This document shows, piece after piece, positions 16,775-26,293 of a DNA stretch of 64,000 nucleotides. Origin of the DNA: Acetobacter ghanensis (lineage in GTDB: Bacteria; Pseudomonadota; Alphaproteobacteria; Acetobacterales; Acetobacteraceae). The notes under the pieces were generated by a model that was not told the origin of the DNA, did no database searches, and saw only the letters and a list, made by a program, of their open reading frames with translations. The translations under genes were made by a program, and so were the position numbers. The stretch spans positions 1 to 64,000 of the forward strand of contig NZ_LN609302.1 in the NCBI RefSeq assembly GCF_001499675.1. Reading direction: 5' to 3'. Numbering within the stretch: position 1 is the stretch's first letter; each line of letters starts with the position of its first letter.

Positions 16775-17487
16775 TACTGGTACCCCGTTACATCCATATT
16801 GGAGGCCAGAGCCTGCACATGCCCCGCATTGCACACGGCCTGCCCCTGTGGGCACGCAGTCCCCGCAAGTGTGGTGCTGGCCCCCAGCCGCACCTCCTGC
16901 ACGCTCAGTTCGGCCAGCAGCAGGCTTACACCCTGCCGGGCCTCCCGCCGCAGGCGGTAGCCGGTTACGTTCACGTTGGCGTAAACCGCCTCGGGCATAA
17001 CAATGTGGTAAAGGTTAAGGTCTGCTACCAGACTATCCAGTGCCGCCATAAACACGGCCCGCGTCTGCAACGCGCCAGAAAGGCCAGACACCCCAAAGCT
17101 GGAGAGCAGGTCCCCCAGCGCACTGGCGCTGCCCAGCTCCATGCTGGAGCCGTCGCACAGCATTTCCACCTCATACAGCCCCGGCACACGCACCTTGTTG
17201 TAGGAGAGGAAGGACCCATCCTCCAGCGGTGCATTGGCAATGCGGCACTGGCTTTGCACACCAAGGGCGCGCACATGCCCCGATGTTAGGACCGGTCTGT
17301 TATCCTGCGTAAAAATACCCCATTGCCGCTCCGCCTGCGCCAGCAAGGCGGCATCCAGCGCAGTGGCCAGCGTGGTGGAGGCAGAGGCCGAAACCCCGGC
17401 ACCAACCGACTGGCCCAGCAGCGCAGGCACCCCCGCGGCCACGGGCACATCCCACACCGAAGGAAGACTGACGGGAAGCAAAGGCAT
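16774..17487 (-). CDS. Phage baseplate protein, Dit-like N-terminal type
   Basis: This 237-residue protein has an N-terminal helical region, then a beta domain (GSFLSYNKVRVPGLYEVEML) and a C-terminal domain with NVTGYRLRREARQGVSLLLAE. These patterns occur in baseplate or distal-tail adaptor proteins that lie between the tape measure and the hub. It would connect tail tube and hub. A hairpin terminator and a nuclease gene separate it from the tape-measure-like gene upstream. Confidence 0.55.
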   Translation of the reverse strand: MPLLPVSLPSVWDVPVAAGVPALLGQSVGAGVSASASTTLATALDAALLAQAERQWGIFTQDNRPVLTSGHVRALGVQSQCRIANAPLEDGSFLSYNKVRVPGLYEVEMLCDGSSMELGSASALGDLLSSFGVSGLSGALQTRAVFMAALDSLVADLNLYHIVMPEAVYANVNVTGYRLRREARQGVSLLLAELSVQEVRLGASTTLAGTACPQGQAVCNAGHVQALASNMDVTGYQ

Positions 17488-17556
17488 AACGGGCTAACTC
17501 CATCCCTGTAAAATCGGGCATGTATGAGGGAAGGCCGCACGGGCGGCGGACAAAAC

Positions 17557-17583
17557 AGAAAAGGCGGCCCCGTGGAGCCGCCT
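17557..17583 (-). terminator. Hairpin terminator downstream of the nuclease gene
   Basis: Arms AGGCGGC (17562-17568) and GCCGCCT (17577-17583) pair and are followed on the minus strand by T-rich sequence. It would end transcription of the nuclease gene before the baseplate genes. Confidence 0.7.
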
Positions 17584-17635
17584 ATGCGTAAAAACACTCA
17601 AAAAAGGAGACAGCCCCGTAAGGCCCGTGCAGGTC

Positions 17636-18391
17636 TTATGGCGCGGGCAGGCGCCACGCCTCCGCCTTGACCTGAGCCGACACGGCGGGGAACGGGTCCA
17701 CCCCTGCGTTGCGGATAAGGGTTTGCACGGTCACTTGGTCACAATGCGGGTGTACAGCCCTGTTTTTGCACACATACACCCCCGCCCTGTTGCGTGATGG
17801 CGAGTAAACCGCCTTCCACACCGAGCTGGGCACATACACATGGTCACGTCCCAACGTGGCAATGGGCCGGGTATGAAAAGCAGGCCCAGTCACCACAAAC
17901 AGTTCACCCTCGCGCCGGGCCAGCACCCGCACCTTTTTTTCCAGACGGGCCCATATGCCTTTGTTCAACACAGAAGCCTGCGGAACAATGTTGGACAGGG
18001 CATAGGTTTCCGCCTGTGCCTGTGGGGTGGGCTGGTCGCCACTGGGGGCCATGTGCCCCCGGTCGTAGGGTTTTTTCCGCTTGTAATCGCTCAGGGTGGG
18101 CCCACCAGACCAGCGCGGGTCGGAAAAAAAGTGCCCCGTCCGGGGGAGCTTGGCGGCCATGCCCAGCTCATCCGCCCGCAAATGCTCCGCCGCCCACAAC
18201 GGCCCGTGCGATACGGTGGACACAAGGACCACATACCCCCGGTTACACAGCAATGTTGTGCCCTGCTCCAGCCGCGTGCTGGTTAACACCGGCAACTGGG
18301 CTTTAACCCCAAACGCATTACACCGCTCCTCCACCGCCCAAGCGGGAGAGGACAGAAAACAGCATACAGCAAAAGCCAGAAACAGACGCAT
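17636..18391 (-). CDS. Secreted DNA/RNA non-specific endonuclease (NUC1 family)
   Basis: This 251-residue protein has a clear signal peptide (MRLFLAFAVCCFLSSPAWAV) and the NUC1 active-site motif DRGHMAPSGD near residue 110. A downstream Asn in ALSNIVPQ is the usual metal ligand. Such enzymes cleave DNA and RNA with Mg2+ in the periplasm or outside the cell. It lies between the tape-measure-like gene and the baseplate genes and is followed by its own terminator, so it looks like an added cargo gene. It might degrade competing phage DNA or host debris; no immunity partner is seen. Confidence 0.9.
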   Translation of the reverse strand: MRLFLAFAVCCFLSSPAWAVEERCNAFGVKAQLPVLTSTRLEQGTTLLCNRGYVVLVSTVSHGPLWAAEHLRADELGMAAKLPRTGHFFSDPRWSGGPTLSDYKRKKPYDRGHMAPSGDQPTPQAQAETYALSNIVPQASVLNKGIWARLEKKVRVLARREGELFVVTGPAFHTRPIATLGRDHVYVPSSVWKAVYSPSRNRAGVYVCKNRAVHPHCDQVTVQTLIRNAGVDPFPAVSAQVKAEAWRLPAP

Positions 18392-18468
18392 ACAGCGACC
18401 ATAAACCAGATACCCCCCTGCTGAACAGCCATGTAGCCCCCACGCAGCAAGGAACCCTAAAGGAGGGC

Positions 18469-19488
18469 CTAAAACTGCCCCAGATTAGCCTGCCGCGCCT
18501 GCATCCGCAGTGTGTCCATCCGGCGTTCCAGCTCATCCCCTATGGCGCGGGGCGTGCTGCCGTTGGCGTTAACGGTAATCTGTGCCTGCACAGCGGGTCC
18601 GGGCTGCACCCGTGCGGGGGTCACCGTGCTGGCAAACCCCACCGCCTGGCTGGTTGCGTGCAGGTACTGTGCTGGCACGGCAGGCAAAGCCAGCGCCTGA
18701 GCACCCTTTGCCCCCCAATCCGCCCCCAGCACACCGGGCGGCACAGCATGGGCCATAAGCCCCGCATGGGGTGAGGGAGCATTATGCTCCGGCCACGCGG
18801 CATACTCCTGCTGCAACGTCCGCACCACCGCATGGCGCATAGCCGTACTGGCAGAGCGCACACCCGCCTGGCCCAGCAAATGGACCAGACCGTGCAAAGG
18901 CCGATGGTACGAACCACCTGCCCCCACCAGCATCCCGGTTGGCAGCCTAAGCGTATGCGCCTCAGTGCCCAGCCCTCCGGCGCGGCCAGCCCACCCTTGG
19001 TGCCGCGTGGCCACTGGTCGTGGCAAGACTGCGGCATCTGCTCCAGACGGTATTGTTCTATCACTTATGTTTTTCAAAAAATGAGCAGATGCCTCCGCCC
19101 CCTCATAAGGAACCGCTGCAACTGCTGGGTTCGGCGCCACAAGCCGTATTCCCCCGCCAGTATCCACCCTAGGCACCCACCTACGGCGGAGCGGGGCGCG
19201 CACCACCCCACCTCCAGCCCCCTGCTGCGTGGGCAGGGGCACGGCCCCTTCCACCACGCCAGCGTGTGCCCGTGCGGGAGCCATAACGGTAGAGACAAGA
19301 GCCTCCAGCGCGCTTTGCCCACCATACCCGCGCCCACCAACCGGCTGGCGCACGGGCGCAAAACTGGCCCCTGCCAGCACAGACAGCACAGCCCGTGCCA
19401 GAGCGGACCCCGCCTCCCCCGGCCCGGCACCATCCCCCCCGTGGGAGCAGAGCAGGACGGACGCCAGCCACTGTGTTAGCGTTGCCAT
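18469..19488 (-). CDS. Short tape-measure-like tail protein
   Basis: This 339-residue Ala, Gly and Pro rich protein occupies the tape-measure position. Its C-terminus QITVNANGSTPRAIGDELER followed by a helical, basic tail resembles the C-terminal element of tail tape measure proteins. It lacks the long coiled coils and transmembrane segments usual for that family and is much shorter than typical (often 600 or more). It may be a reduced tape measure for a short tail, or an internally deleted gene. Confidence in function is moderate. Confidence 0.5.
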   Translation of the reverse strand: MATLTQWLASVLLCSHGGDGAGPGEAGSALARAVLSVLAGASFAPVRQPVGGRGYGGQSALEALVSTVMAPARAHAGVVEGAVPLPTQQGAGGGVVRAPLRRRWVPRVDTGGGIRLVAPNPAVAAVPYEGAEASAHFLKNISDRTIPSGADAAVLPRPVATRHQGWAGRAGGLGTEAHTLRLPTGMLVGAGGSYHRPLHGLVHLLGQAGVRSASTAMRHAVVRTLQQEYAAWPEHNAPSPHAGLMAHAVPPGVLGADWGAKGAQALALPAVPAQYLHATSQAVGFASTVTPARVQPGPAVQAQITVNANGSTPRAIGDELERRMDTLRMQARQANLGQF

Positions 19489-19493
19489 TGCGT

Positions 19494-19622
19494 TTACCTG
19501 TTAAATCGTTTGACCAGAGCCATTTCCAGCAGGTTTTCAAAATCCTCGCTGTCATACACGCTCTGGAGTTCATGCAGGCTGGCCAGACCTTCCATCATAA
19601 CCAGCGCATGGCGCTCACTCAC
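19494..19622 (-). CDS. Small phage protein coupled to the tail chaperone
   Basis: This is a 42-residue frame starting at GTG 19622, which overlaps the stop of the tail chaperone frame. The product is helical and acidic (SLHELQSVYDSEDFENLLEM). In position it corresponds to the second, frameshift-linked segment of tail assembly chaperones, so it may be made by re-initiation or by frameshifting. Function is unproven. Confidence 0.55.
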   Translation of the reverse strand: MSERHALVMMEGLASLHELQSVYDSEDFENLLEMALVKRFNR

Positions 19623-20090
19623 ATTGGGGCATCGGGCGGCGGCGCGCTGGCTTCCGTCTGAAGCAGTGCCGACAGAAGGGAAAACAACGGGCCGACGCCC
19701 TTGAAAAAATCCACATGCAGGGCAAAGGCTTCCTTCTGGAGCCAACCAACAGTGGGAATTTCCTCCAGATCGCTCTCATCCAGCGGGCGGCGGACTGCGG
19801 CGTTGCGCGGGTCCGGCTGCACGCTGACACACTGCATCAACCGGGCCAGCAACCCGTCCATCCGCTCTGGGTCCATGGCGCCAAAAAATACCCAGCCCCA
19901 CAGCGGCAAGGCCCGCCAAACCCGCATCCGCATCCAGCCCCGGAATATCCGCCCCTGAGGCAATGGCGGCCTGAAGGCAATGCCGCCCCCACCTGTCCGC
20001 CTCCATGGCGGACATGCGGGTAATGACAAATGTTTTGCCCTTATCCGCCCCTTCCAGCGGAACGCACACCTGTACCTGACGGATAGCCAT
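19619..20090 (-). pseudogene. Tail assembly chaperone, frameshifted at a T6 run
   Basis: The start MAIRQVQVCVPLEGADKGKT at 20090 and the downstream frame (MDPERMDGLLARLMQCVSVQ, then LDESDLEEIPTVGWLQKEAF, ending at 19619) are two halves of one known phage tail chaperone pattern, but they lie in different frames. They meet at a minus-strand T6 run near 19,890. With T5 the protein would read GLGIFGAMDPERM without a break. As written the first frame runs on in the wrong phase. The cause may be mutation, slippage or a homopolymer sequence error. TAATG couples it to the upstream tube gene. Confidence 0.75.
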
Positions 20091-20524
20091 TACAGCCCCG
20101 CTGGGTAAATGGCCTGCCAGCATACGGCAAAGTGCCGGTCCGCCAGCATACGCCCGGCACTGGGCATGGGGGCCATGGCGCGCAGCACACCATTAACCAT
20201 GGTGTATTTGCGGCCTGTGGAGGTCAACGTCACCTCTGCCCCAAGGCGGTAGAGGGTGCGGGCGGTCTGCTGCGCGGTCATAATGGCCTCAAACACCAAT
20301 ATGCTCTCGCTCGCGGCGGACAGCATAATGTGCTGGTCCACGGGTTCGGGCACAAAACCCGCGTTCAGGTATCCATCAATGGACATCTGGACCTGTGCGC
20401 AGCTCTGCTCGGCCACATCCCACGCACGGTCTGTAGCAAAGTTCTTGAGTGTGACAGGCGCATTGTAAAGCCCCGGCACCGTAATGGTAAAAATGGCATT
20501 GGCTGCCGAAATATCGAGCGCCAT
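20090..20524 (-). CDS. Putative tail tube protein
   Basis: This 144-residue protein directly follows the tail sheath gene. It has the beta-barrel-like pattern of small tail tube proteins (IFTITVPGLYNAPVTLKNFA, then AQVQMSIDGYLNAGFVPEPV and GAEVTLTSTGRKYTMVNGVL). Tube proteins of contractile phages are about this size and are encoded next to the sheath. It is separated from the sheath by two bases. Confidence 0.7.
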   Translation of the reverse strand: MALDISAANAIFTITVPGLYNAPVTLKNFATDRAWDVAEQSCAQVQMSIDGYLNAGFVPEPVDQHIMLSAASESILVFEAIMTAQQTARTLYRLGAEVTLTSTGRKYTMVNGVLRAMAPMPSAGRMLADRHFAVCWQAIYPAGL

Positions 20525-20526
20525 GG

Positions 20527-21690
20527 TTACTGCACCTCAACACTGTTCAGGGTAATGGCCTGCACGCTCTGCCCATCCGCGTACCACAGGCGTGCGGGGG
20601 GAGTGGTGCGCGCCACACGGTAGGACGCCGCAGCGGTAGACACACAGGGCAGGAAGTACCACCCCCGCGTGGCAACGCTATCAGCCGCGGTCGCCACGCC
20701 AGATGCGTTGTTGATCTGCTGTTTTTGCGTGGTACTCAGCGCAACACCGGGCTGGATGGCCCCAAAGCCCAGCGCCTGTGTAATGGTGCCCTGCACACTG
20801 GCGGCCACCAGCGTATCGCCCTCCGTATTATACGGAATCTGCCCGGTATTGAGCAGCAGGGTAATCAGGTCCGATGTCAGGTTGGCATTCAGCCAGATCT
20901 GGTTGACGTAACTATCCGCCCACAAAAACGGACCGGACACACAGCCGGGCCGCATGAACTGGAAGGTGCTGGCCGCGTTGGCGTATGCGCCGTAAAAATT
21001 GTAGCCATTATCCAGCAGTGTCTGGGCCGTGGTGCCATCCACCACTGGCGGGGTTACAAGGCCCGATGCATCCTGCACCATGGCCAGCGTCTGCCGCCCG
21101 CCCGTTGTCCCAAAGGAGAGGGACGCCATCCACCCAAGGCACAGGGCGGCGGTTAGCGGGTCGTTATACACAGCGCTCACACCGCTCAGGTTCTGGTTTT
21201 TAAGCCATACGCCAAACGCGCTCTCGCTGTTCTGGGTTGTGGCCTGTACGTCCGTGTCCCACAGCACGCACCACAGCGTGTTGCTCTGCAACGCCACCCA
21301 CTGGGCCAGCGCCTGCTTGTCCGCCAGAGCGGGTTCAAACGCGGTTGCAAGGGCGTTCCACCCGCCATTGGCAACCCGCAGCGCGGTCATCTGCTCCGCA
21401 ACGCTGCTATTGGCAGCAGGTGCCGTGTACCCACCAAACAGCAGGCGGGCGGGCGTCATAACCGCATTGGTATAGCCTGCAAAATACACAGAGGCCATCT
21501 GGTATTCTACGGACTCCATACCAAAGACGCTGCCAACATCGGCCGCGGTGGTAAAACTCCTGACCGTACCGGCAGGCACGGCGGTTACATTGGTGCTGAG
21601 CACAAGCGCGGTCAGGGCGTTCAGGCCGCCTCCGGCGGCAAGAACACCGGGCGTGACCTTAACAAGGGTGGAAATGGGAATGCCAGCCAC
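20527..21690 (-). CDS. Contractile tail sheath protein, DUF3383 family
   Basis: This 387-residue protein begins [20 protein letters not shown], continues with [11 protein letters not shown], and has the DUF3383 features [20 protein letters not shown] and FAGYTN. DUF3383 proteins are tail sheaths of myophages and surround the tube. The length is within the family range. It is the clearest indicator of a contractile tail in this prophage. Confidence 0.85.
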   Translation of the reverse strand: MAGIPISTLVKVTPGVLAAGGGLNALTALVLSTNVTAVPAGTVRSFTTAADVGSVFGMESVEYQMASVYFAGYTNAVMTPARLLFGGYTAPAANSSVAEQMTALRVANGGWNALATAFEPALADKQALAQWVALQSNTLWCVLWDTDVQATTQNSESAFGVWLKNQNLSGVSAVYNDPLTAALCLGWMASLSFGTTGGRQTLAMVQDASGLVTPPVVDGTTAQTLLDNGYNFYGAYANAASTFQFMRPGCVSGPFLWADSYVNQIWLNANLTSDLITLLLNTGQIPYNTEGDTLVAASVQGTITQALGFGAIQPGVALSTTQKQQINNASGVATAADSVATRGWYFLPCVSTAAASYRVARTTPPARLWYADGQSVQAITLNSVEVQ

Positions 21691-21694
21691 AGCG

Positions 21695-22255
21695 TTACTC
21701 CTCTGGCGGGTCGGTCACATCCGCCGAAAGGGCGTTGACCGAAAGGGTTATTGCAAAATCCTGAGCCATGCTCAGGCAGAACGTGACCTGCATGTGCAGC
21801 GCCACGGTCCAGTTTTCTTCGTACTGGTGTTCACCATCCCTAAAGCCGGACTGGCCGGGTGGCCCCACATCCAGCGGGGCAAGCTGGAACGGCAGCCCCG
21901 CAAAAAACAGGGCGGCCTGCGGGTCTTGCCACAGGGCGGTTAGCGTTTGCGCGTACGCCCCGGCTGCTGGGCCAAACAGGTCAAGCTGCATGGTCAGCCT
22001 TGCCGGTTCGCTCACCTCCCGCGTGGTCGCGGTGTAGGACCAGCCATTGGTGGCCAAGCGCGTGCGCTCTGTTACTGTCATGGTGATAAAAGGGGCCGGG
22101 GGTGGGGCCACGCGGTTCTGCTGGCCCTGCACAACCTGCACACCCGCAGGCAGAACACTCAGCAGCCAGTTCCGCACCGCGCCATAAATCTGCCCATCAT
22201 CGGGCGTGGCTACACAGCCGGACTGCTCTGCCGCGTTACCAGAACCTTCGACCAT
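21695..22255 (-). CDS. Neck/tail terminator protein, gp12-like
   Basis: This is a 186-residue protein. [20 protein letters not shown], then [20 protein letters not shown] and a C-terminal beta domain fit the phage neck terminator family, which caps the tail at the neck. An ATG at 22270 is an alternative start; both lie after a GGAGGG or GGGG stretch. The 5' end overlaps the upstream phage gene by 46 bases in another frame. Confidence 0.7.
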   Translation of the reverse strand: MVEGSGNAAEQSGCVATPDDGQIYGAVRNWLLSVLPAGVQVVQGQQNRVAPPPAPFITMTVTERTRLATNGWSYTATTREVSEPARLTMQLDLFGPAAGAYAQTLTALWQDPQAALFFAGLPFQLAPLDVGPPGQSGFRDGEHQYEENWTVALHMQVTFCLSMAQDFAITLSVNALSADVTDPPEE

Positions 22256-22590
22256 GCACCCTCCCCCCATTCTTCCAAGGACTGGGTGATCAGCCAGTCA
22301 GATCCGTAAAACTGCAAAATATCGCCCCCACATTGCAAAGGTCTGTTAAGGGCGCGGGCAGCGGCAGGCACGTACACCACGCGCCTGTCCGCCTGCTGGG
22401 TAATGGACTGCACCTGTTGCAGGTCCTCCCCCGCCAGTGCCTGTACCTCCACGCGCAGGGGCAGTGTGGTGTAGGTTGGCGTTTGCGTGCCATCGGGGTT
22501 GGTAACGCTGCCCGTGCTGGCCAGAAGCGTTGCCGCAACACTGGGGTTAACCGCAGCAGACAGGCGGCCAGCCAGCGCAAAAAGACGCAT
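22210..22590 (-). CDS. Phage head-tail connection protein (unassigned)
   Basis: This 126-residue protein is encoded between DUF4054 and the neck terminator. It has a helical start (RLFALAGRLSAAVNPSVAAT) and a beta-rich C-terminus (DILQFYGSDWLITQSLEEWG). Its place matches the head-completion or stopper genes of related phages. I do not recognise the family with confidence. Confidence 0.6.
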   Translation of the reverse strand: MRLFALAGRLSAAVNPSVAATLLASTGSVTNPDGTQTPTYTTLPLRVEVQALAGEDLQQVQSITQQADRRVVYVPAAARALNRPLQCGGDILQFYGSDWLITQSLEEWGEGAWSKVLVTRQSSPAV

Positions 22591-22617
22591 GGTGGAATGC
22601 TCCCCGTTATGGAAAAA

Positions 22618-23498
<881 letters not shown>

Positions 23499-23503
23499 TG
23501 GTG

Positions 23504-24565
23504 TTAAATCCCTGCCATGGTGACGCAGGCCTGCGGGTAAAACCAGATGGTCCCCCATGTGCCCTGCGATTTTTTCTGACGGAAGCTGGAGGAATACCGC
23601 TCCACCGCATGGGTGCGCAGTTTTTCGGTAAACGCGGTGGTTACGGACTGCTGGCCCTCCACCTCGCTTACAAACAACTGCATAAGCGTGGTTGTTGCCT
23701 GCCCGCCACCCAGAGTAACCCCGGCTTCGGGCAGGGTCTCAATTTTCAGGTTTGGCAGGTTTTTCTTCAACAGGTCACTCAGGGCAACCTGATACTGGTT
23801 TGTGTACAGCAGGCACTGCTGCCGCTCGGTCGGAATGACCAGCGTAAGCGGCGCCTCCAGCGTAAGGTTGCCCCCCATCTGGGCGGACAAAACCCCAAAA
23901 GCCTTGAGAATATCGGCATAAACCTGCACGGGGTCGGTTGTATCCGCCCATGTGTTGCCAGCCGCTGCCGTACCTGATGCCGCAAATTTGGGCGTGGGCG
24001 CAATGGCAGCAGGCAGGTTGGGGTCGTTCAGCGCGCCGTACAGTTCCAGCCCGGCAATGCCAAACAGGTTGATCTGGTTCTGGTTCCTGTTCAGCACGGA
24101 GGCGGAGGCAAGGTTCTTCTGGTTCACCCAGTCAATCTTGGCAGCCCCCATGCGCTCTACCTCACGCTCGCCCCAGCGGGTCCACGTCTGGTAATAAAAG
24201 GACTGGCGCTGCACCCAGTTAGCGTTGGAATCCGATGTGCCAGCCGGGCTGTAATCATCATAAGCCGAGGCATAGCCGGACAGTTCCACAACCGGAAACT
24301 GGGCTGTATCGGTTGTCCAATCCCCTTTACGCGCCGTGCCATAAATGGCTTCCGAGCGGGTGGGCGTAACCAGTGCGCGAATAACCACCGGGTCTGTGTA
24401 GGTGGTAAACAGGGCGGGAATACCGCTGTTAGGCCCGGTAACAGCCGCGTTGGCTGGCAGGGCTGCATCCTGCGCCATTTCGGAAAAATATCGGCTGACA
24501 CCGCTTAAATGAATACCCCAGTCCCGCGCAAGGGTTGGTGCGTCATGCCGGAAAAATGTGTTCAT
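23504..24565 (-). CDS. Major capsid protein, DUF2184 family
   Basis: This 353-residue protein has the DUF2184 pattern: GISRYFSEMAQ-like text near the N-terminus (here VSRYFSEMAQDAALPANAAV), FPVVELSGYASAYDDYSP and a C-terminal LRTHAVERYSSSFRQKKSQG. DUF2184 proteins are HK97-fold major capsid proteins of phages with DUF2213 and DUF1073 partners, all three of which are present here. It lies after the candidate decoration gene, which it follows by six bases. Confidence 0.85.
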   Translation of the reverse strand: MNTFFRHDAPTLARDWGIHLSGVSRYFSEMAQDAALPANAAVTGPNSGIPALFTTYTDPVVIRALVTPTRSEAIYGTARKGDWTTDTAQFPVVELSGYASAYDDYSPAGTSDSNANWVQRQSFYYQTWTRWGEREVERMGAAKIDWVNQKNLASASVLNRNQNQINLFGIAGLELYGALNDPNLPAAIAPTPKFAASGTAAAGNTWADTTDPVQVYADILKAFGVLSAQMGGNLTLEAPLTLVIPTERQQCLLYTNQYQVALSDLLKKNLPNLKIETLPEAGVTLGGGQATTTLMQLFVSEVEGQQSVTTAFTEKLRTHAVERYSSSFRQKKSQGTWGTIWFYPQACVTMAGI

Positions 24566-24571
24566 AACCCG

Positions 24572-25114
24572 TTAGTTCCCTGTGCCGGACGTGGAGGAAG
24601 CCGTGCTGCGCGCAACTGCCAGCGGCCCGGTCATAATAAAGGGCAGGCCCGCAGCGGCCCCCTGCGCCACGGTCCAGCCCGTGTCCACCGTGCCGGTGGG
24701 GGCGGCGCCTGCGGCAGCGCACTGGAGAGTGCCATCGCTCAGGGAGGCATAAACCGCCTGCCCGGTTACGGAGGCCGTGGTTGCAAGGGCAAACACATCC
24801 CCCCCACTGGCCAGCACCACCATAAAACCCTGCGCAATGGTCATGGTGTTTTCCTGAAGGTAGCGCGTACCCAGCCCCTGCTGGCTGCGCACCACAAACC
24901 CGGTGGGCGCTGCCGTGGGGGTTGTGGCGTCAGGCTTGTTCAGCACAGTTGCGCCATCGGCCTGCACCCAAGCAAAGGCAGCAATGGTGACACCCCCTGC
25001 CCCGGCGCGGAACCCGTTAGCCCCCGGCACAACCATGCGCTGGGGGTTCTGCCCAGCCCATGCACCGGGGAACCCGGCAGGCCAGCCATAATGCACTGTA
25101 TTGGGAAAAGGCAT
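24572..25114 (-). CDS. Putative capsid decoration/cement protein
   Basis: This is a 180-residue, Ala/Gly/Thr-rich beta protein (GGVTIAAFAWVQADGATVLN, then ASGGDVFALATTASVTGQAV). Proteins with this look and place, between the protease and the major capsid, are structural cement or decoration proteins. The N-terminus has AGFPGAW-like aromatic text. The assignment rests on position and composition. Confidence 0.6.
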   Translation of the reverse strand: MPFPNTVHYGWPAGFPGAWAGQNPQRMVVPGANGFRAGAGGVTIAAFAWVQADGATVLNKPDATTPTAAPTGFVVRSQQGLGTRYLQENTMTIAQGFMVVLASGGDVFALATTASVTGQAVYASLSDGTLQCAAAGAAPTGTVDTGWTVAQGAAAGLPFIMTGPLAVARSTASSTSGTGN

Positions 25115-25132
25115 TGCATCTGCCTCCTTGTT

Positions 25133-26293
25133 TTAGAGTTTGCGCGGCGCGTGGACGCCAAAGCGGGTTGCAACAGGGGCCGCATGATCGGCCGCGCCAA
25201 CAGGCCCACCTGCCACGGCGGAAGAGGCCGCAGAACCAAGGCAGGACAGCACCAGCGCCTTAAGTCCCGGTTCGTTTACGCCATCGGTCTGCACGCCCTG
25301 TTCGGCCAGCGCGTAGCGCAAAATGTCGGTCGCGCTGTCCATCCCCAGCACGTCCCCCACCAAGGGGCGCACAAGGCTCCGGGCCTCCTGCGCGTGCTGG
25401 TTGCGCAGGCGTTCCGCCGCAAGGGCGGCTGCCACGGCGCTTTGCACGGCACTGTCCTGCGCTGTGGCGGGGGGCTGCGTGGAGGCGGATGCGCCTTCCG
25501 CAGAGGGTGTGGCGTTACTGCCTGCCCCCGGCTCCGTGGGCCTGTCCTGCGTGGCGTGCCCACTTGCGGCCTTGGGGGCTGGCGTAGCCGGGGCCTGCAT
25601 TGCGCCATTGCGTTTAAGCCATGCCTCCAGCTCCGCCATGCTGGCGGTCATGGCCAGTGCGCCAGAGGCAAAAGCCGTGCCAAGGCGGGCAAAAATCTGC
25701 CCAGCCGTGGGGGCTGCGTGTTCTTCAACCATTGAAATGTCCTTTGGTTTGGCATCCGCCACCAGCACATCCGGCCCGGCGCGCCCGCTAGGCACGAGCG
25801 CTACATGGTTGCCGCGAATGTTGGTCATGCGTCCGTCATAGGGCTGGCCCTCAAACTCGCCTGCCTCCATGACTGGGGTGTAGCGATACGCGCAGGAAAG
25901 TTCGCGCTGCGCACCCGAGCGGATGTTGTGAATGGCCCCGGCATTCCAGATCGCCAGGGAATTGGTCAGGTACGGGCTGGCAAAGGTGGCGTCCGTGCCT
26001 GTGGTGCCCACCACCAGCTCCGCCCGTGGGGCCTGCGCGGTCACATGCGCATGTTCGGCCAGCACCGGCAGGGCATTAAAGGTGGGGGCGGCGCGCGCCA
26101 GTTCTGCCGGGTCACGCAGCAGGCGGTAAAGCCGGTCGGGCACAAGGCCCAACGCATCCGCCCCCGGTATTTCCCGCCCGTAATAGGTGTTGACGGTGGC
26201 CTTGCTTATGGGCGTTGCGGCCACATACAGGCGTCCGTCCTCATCCGTCATACGCACGGAACCCATACGGTCATGCGCGAGTATTTTATTCAT
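25133..26293 (-). CDS. Prohead protease, DUF2213 family, with long scaffold-like C-terminus
   Basis: This 386-residue protein starts MNKILAHDRMGSVRMTDEDG and contains YYGREIPGADALGLVPDRLY, LPVLAEHAHV and ELSCAYRYTPVMEAGEFEGQ. These are DUF2213 motifs, with His and Ser as likely catalytic residues. From about residue 200 the chain is Ala, Pro and Gln rich and helical, as expected of a fused scaffold. The ATG at 26293 overlaps the portal stop by eight bases. Longer upstream starts read as an out-of-frame Arg-rich shadow and were rejected. Confidence 0.8.
   Translation of the reverse strand: MNKILAHDRMGSVRMTDEDGRLYVAATPISKATVNTYYGREIPGADALGLVPDRLYRLLRDPAELARAAPTFNALPVLAEHAHVTAQAPRAELVVGTTGTDATFASPYLTNSLAIWNAGAIHNIRSGAQRELSCAYRYTPVMEAGEFEGQPYDGRMTNIRGNHVALVPSGRAGPDVLVADAKPKDISMVEEHAAPTAGQIFARLGTAFASGALAMTASMAELEAWLKRNGAMQAPATPAPKAASGHATQDRPTEPGAGSNATPSAEGASASTQPPATAQDSAVQSAVAAALAAERLRNQHAQEARSLVRPLVGDVLGMDSATDILRYALAEQGVQTDGVNEPGLKALVLSCLGSAASSAVAGGPVGAADHAAPVATRFGVHAPRKL

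Noticed and set aside
24509..25735. 408-codon plus-strand frame opposite the protease and decoration genes
   Set aside because: It is antisense to the DUF2213 protease; Gly/Arg/His-rich shadow text.
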